From the NCBI GenBank assembly GCA_949752745.1, contig OX457030.1:72868686-72932685 (forward strand): DNA of 64,000 bases, given 5' to 3'. The position numbers were made by a program, and so were the translations under genes. The notes below the pieces were generated by a model that did no database searches, was not told the origin of the DNA, and saw nothing but the letters and a program-made list of their open reading frames with translations. How positions within the stretch are numbered: the first letter of the stretch is position 1; each line of letters opens with the position of its first letter. Below, piece by piece: positions 63,050 through 64,000 of the stretch. This DNA comes from Protula sp. h YS-2021 (lineage: Eukaryota > Annelida > Polychaeta > Sabellida > Serpulidae).

Positions 63050-64000
63050 CTGTAATGCCCATGCGCCAAAGTGGAATAGCCATCACTCATCACATATCGC
63101 TTGTCATCAAAAGGAGAGAGAGCCACTTTCCTCAACTTCTCCGAGAAAATCTGGTGGTCATGACTTCGTATGATGTGCCCTGTAGTCATCGTTTGCGTTT
63201 GGTTGAACAAACTGTCTCTATACTGCTGATGTTTCATCCGTCTTTGACACGCGCGAGTGATGCCTTTGGCCGTACGTTTTTCTTTTCCACCATATATCAT
63301 ACTATACATTTTCGGTCGAAGTCCAAAAAACTCTTCAATGGGAATGCCCGCCGTCTCATCTTTCATTTTCCCAAGCACTTTCTTGTTCACGTTGGAATGT
63401 AGGAAATGATCTGGGGGATAGTCACTTGTGTCGAACAAGTCAGCATCTTGCTGCATGTCTTTGTAGATATCTTCCGTTTCTATGTCATAACATAGACTGT
63501 CGGTGTCGCTGAACAACAGCTTGGCGTCGGGATACTTGGTCATGATGTAGTTGTAATGAAAGTGGAACATGAGCACCTTGCTGAGGTCGAGAATGGTGAA
63601 ACCAACTTGAATGGGTTTATCCAGAAGCAGATCCACTTTGCGCAAATGTACCGCGGTCAAATCTTCGTTGAAAATTCTAAATTTGTGGAAGGAAGGTTTG
63701 GCCACAAGTTTCTTAAACCGCTTTTCCTGGTGAACAAGTTCCACATTGATGCGTTTTCTTACATTTTCCATGGTTTTGCCAAACACAGAGTTGTTCATCA
63801 GTTTGGAAAAGTCTTTCTCAAACGGGTTCTTGGCCAACTTTCTCTTTTCCGTGTTCAATGAGATGTATTTTGCCAACCATTTGCTCTGTGCAAACATGAT
63901 GGCACGATGCACCTTCGTGACTTTCAATCCCAGTGAGACATATTGCTGTAAATTTCTATAATGAAGCACATATTTCTTCTTGTCGCACAAGTTGGGAATG
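63043..64000 (-). CDS. protein-primed-type DNA polymerase B, C-terminal part (cut by window edge)
   Basis: The frame is open to the window edge (319 codons). Visible: LCDKKKYVLHYRNLQQ, motif B (KLMNNSVFGKTMENVRKR), motif C (LLFSDTDSLCYDIET, the catalytic Asp pair) and the C-terminal VLGKMKDETAG...FFGLRPKMYSM. The N-terminus, exonuclease and motif A are beyond 64000. Polinton PolB replicates linear DNA, probably by protein priming. Apparently intact here. Confidence 0.9.
   Translation of the reverse strand, partial: IPNLCDKKKYVLHYRNLQQYVSLGLKVTKVHRAIMFAQSKWLAKYISLNTEKRKLAKNPFEKDFSKLMNNSVFGKTMENVRKRINVELVHQEKRFKKLVAKPSFHKFRIFNEDLTAVHLRKVDLLLDKPIQVGFTILDLSKVLMFHFHYNYIMTKYPDAKLLFSDTDSLCYDIETEDIYKDMQQDADLFDTSDYPPDHFLHSNVNKKVLGKMKDETAGIPIEEFFGLRPKMYSMIYGGKEKRTAKGITRACQRRMKHQQYRDSLFNQTQTMTTGHIIRSHDHQIFSEKLRKVALSPFDDKRYVMSDGYSTLAHGHYSI

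Larger units (their letters stand above)
50970..64000 (+). mobile_element. element D: near-intact Polinton/Maverick (adintovirus-like), right end outside window
   Basis: From the C-rich terminal units at 51.0-51.5 kb the element carries 17 open genes on + (accessory block, then integrase to protease). After a short repeat-rich gap, four PC4-like genes and DNA polymerase B lie on -. No stop or frameshift was seen in the core genes, unlike elements A-C, so this is the youngest copy and possibly coding-competent. Only the right end, including the polymerase N-terminus, is missing from the window. Confidence 0.85.

Overview
The window is animal nuclear DNA. It has spliced genes with GT-AG introns, microsatellites, LINE and Tc1/mariner fossils and long gene-poor AT-rich stretches. 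A Cys-loop receptor subunit gene and several Polinton/Maverick (adintovirus-like) elements point to an invertebrate. I would guess a lophotrochozoan, perhaps a bivalve mollusc, but no marker in the window settles the species.

Layout. 1.2-12.2 kb: element A, a decayed Polinton (~11 kb) bounded by inverted terminal repeats made of ~90-bp C-rich units; capsid-side genes lie on +, DNA polymerase on -, and a MITE sits inside the polymerase. 12.2-17.2 kb: non-coding DNA with a minisatellite and a LINE fragment. 17.2-24.7 kb: an apparently intact nine-exon nicotinic-receptor-like gene (447 aa) with a Tc1 fossil in intron 1. 24.7-33.8 kb: gene-poor DNA with a pair of inverted repeats around 27.2-29.6 kb. 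33.8-36.6 kb: a two-exon minus-strand gene with ankyrin repeats, a coiled coil and an Asp/His/Asn-rich repeat tail (795 aa). 36.6-40.6 kb: no recognised gene. 40.6-41.5 kb: a Tc1 fragment joined to a Polinton fragment (element C). 41.5-50.9 kb: element B, a reverse-oriented, heavily mutated Polinton. 51.0-64.0 kb: element D, a largely intact Polinton running off the right edge inside its polymerase gene.

Element D is the main interest. It carries the full Polinton morphogenesis set on +: integrase with chromodomain, packaging ATPase, small basic protein, a conserved 190-aa protein, penton, amphipathic core-like protein, double-jelly-roll major capsid and adenain-like protease. Many of these genes are joined by 4-nt ATGA overlaps. 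Upstream of them is an accessory block: a protein with two putative CARD-like (death-fold) regions, two members of an unknown 'DFD' family, a PC4-like/zinc protein, a possible 43-aa hydrophobic peptide, a NADAR-family protein and a Cys-rich protein. A short Cys-rich, probably lipid-anchored protein lies in the capsid block. Downstream on - are four more PC4-like proteins, then protein-primed-type DNA polymerase B. The accessory genes tend to have their own TATA boxes, several of which contain the stop codon of the preceding gene. The element therefore looks like an integrated virus with a family of putative ssDNA-binding PC4-like proteins and candidate host-interaction genes. These functions are inferred from sequence pattern only.
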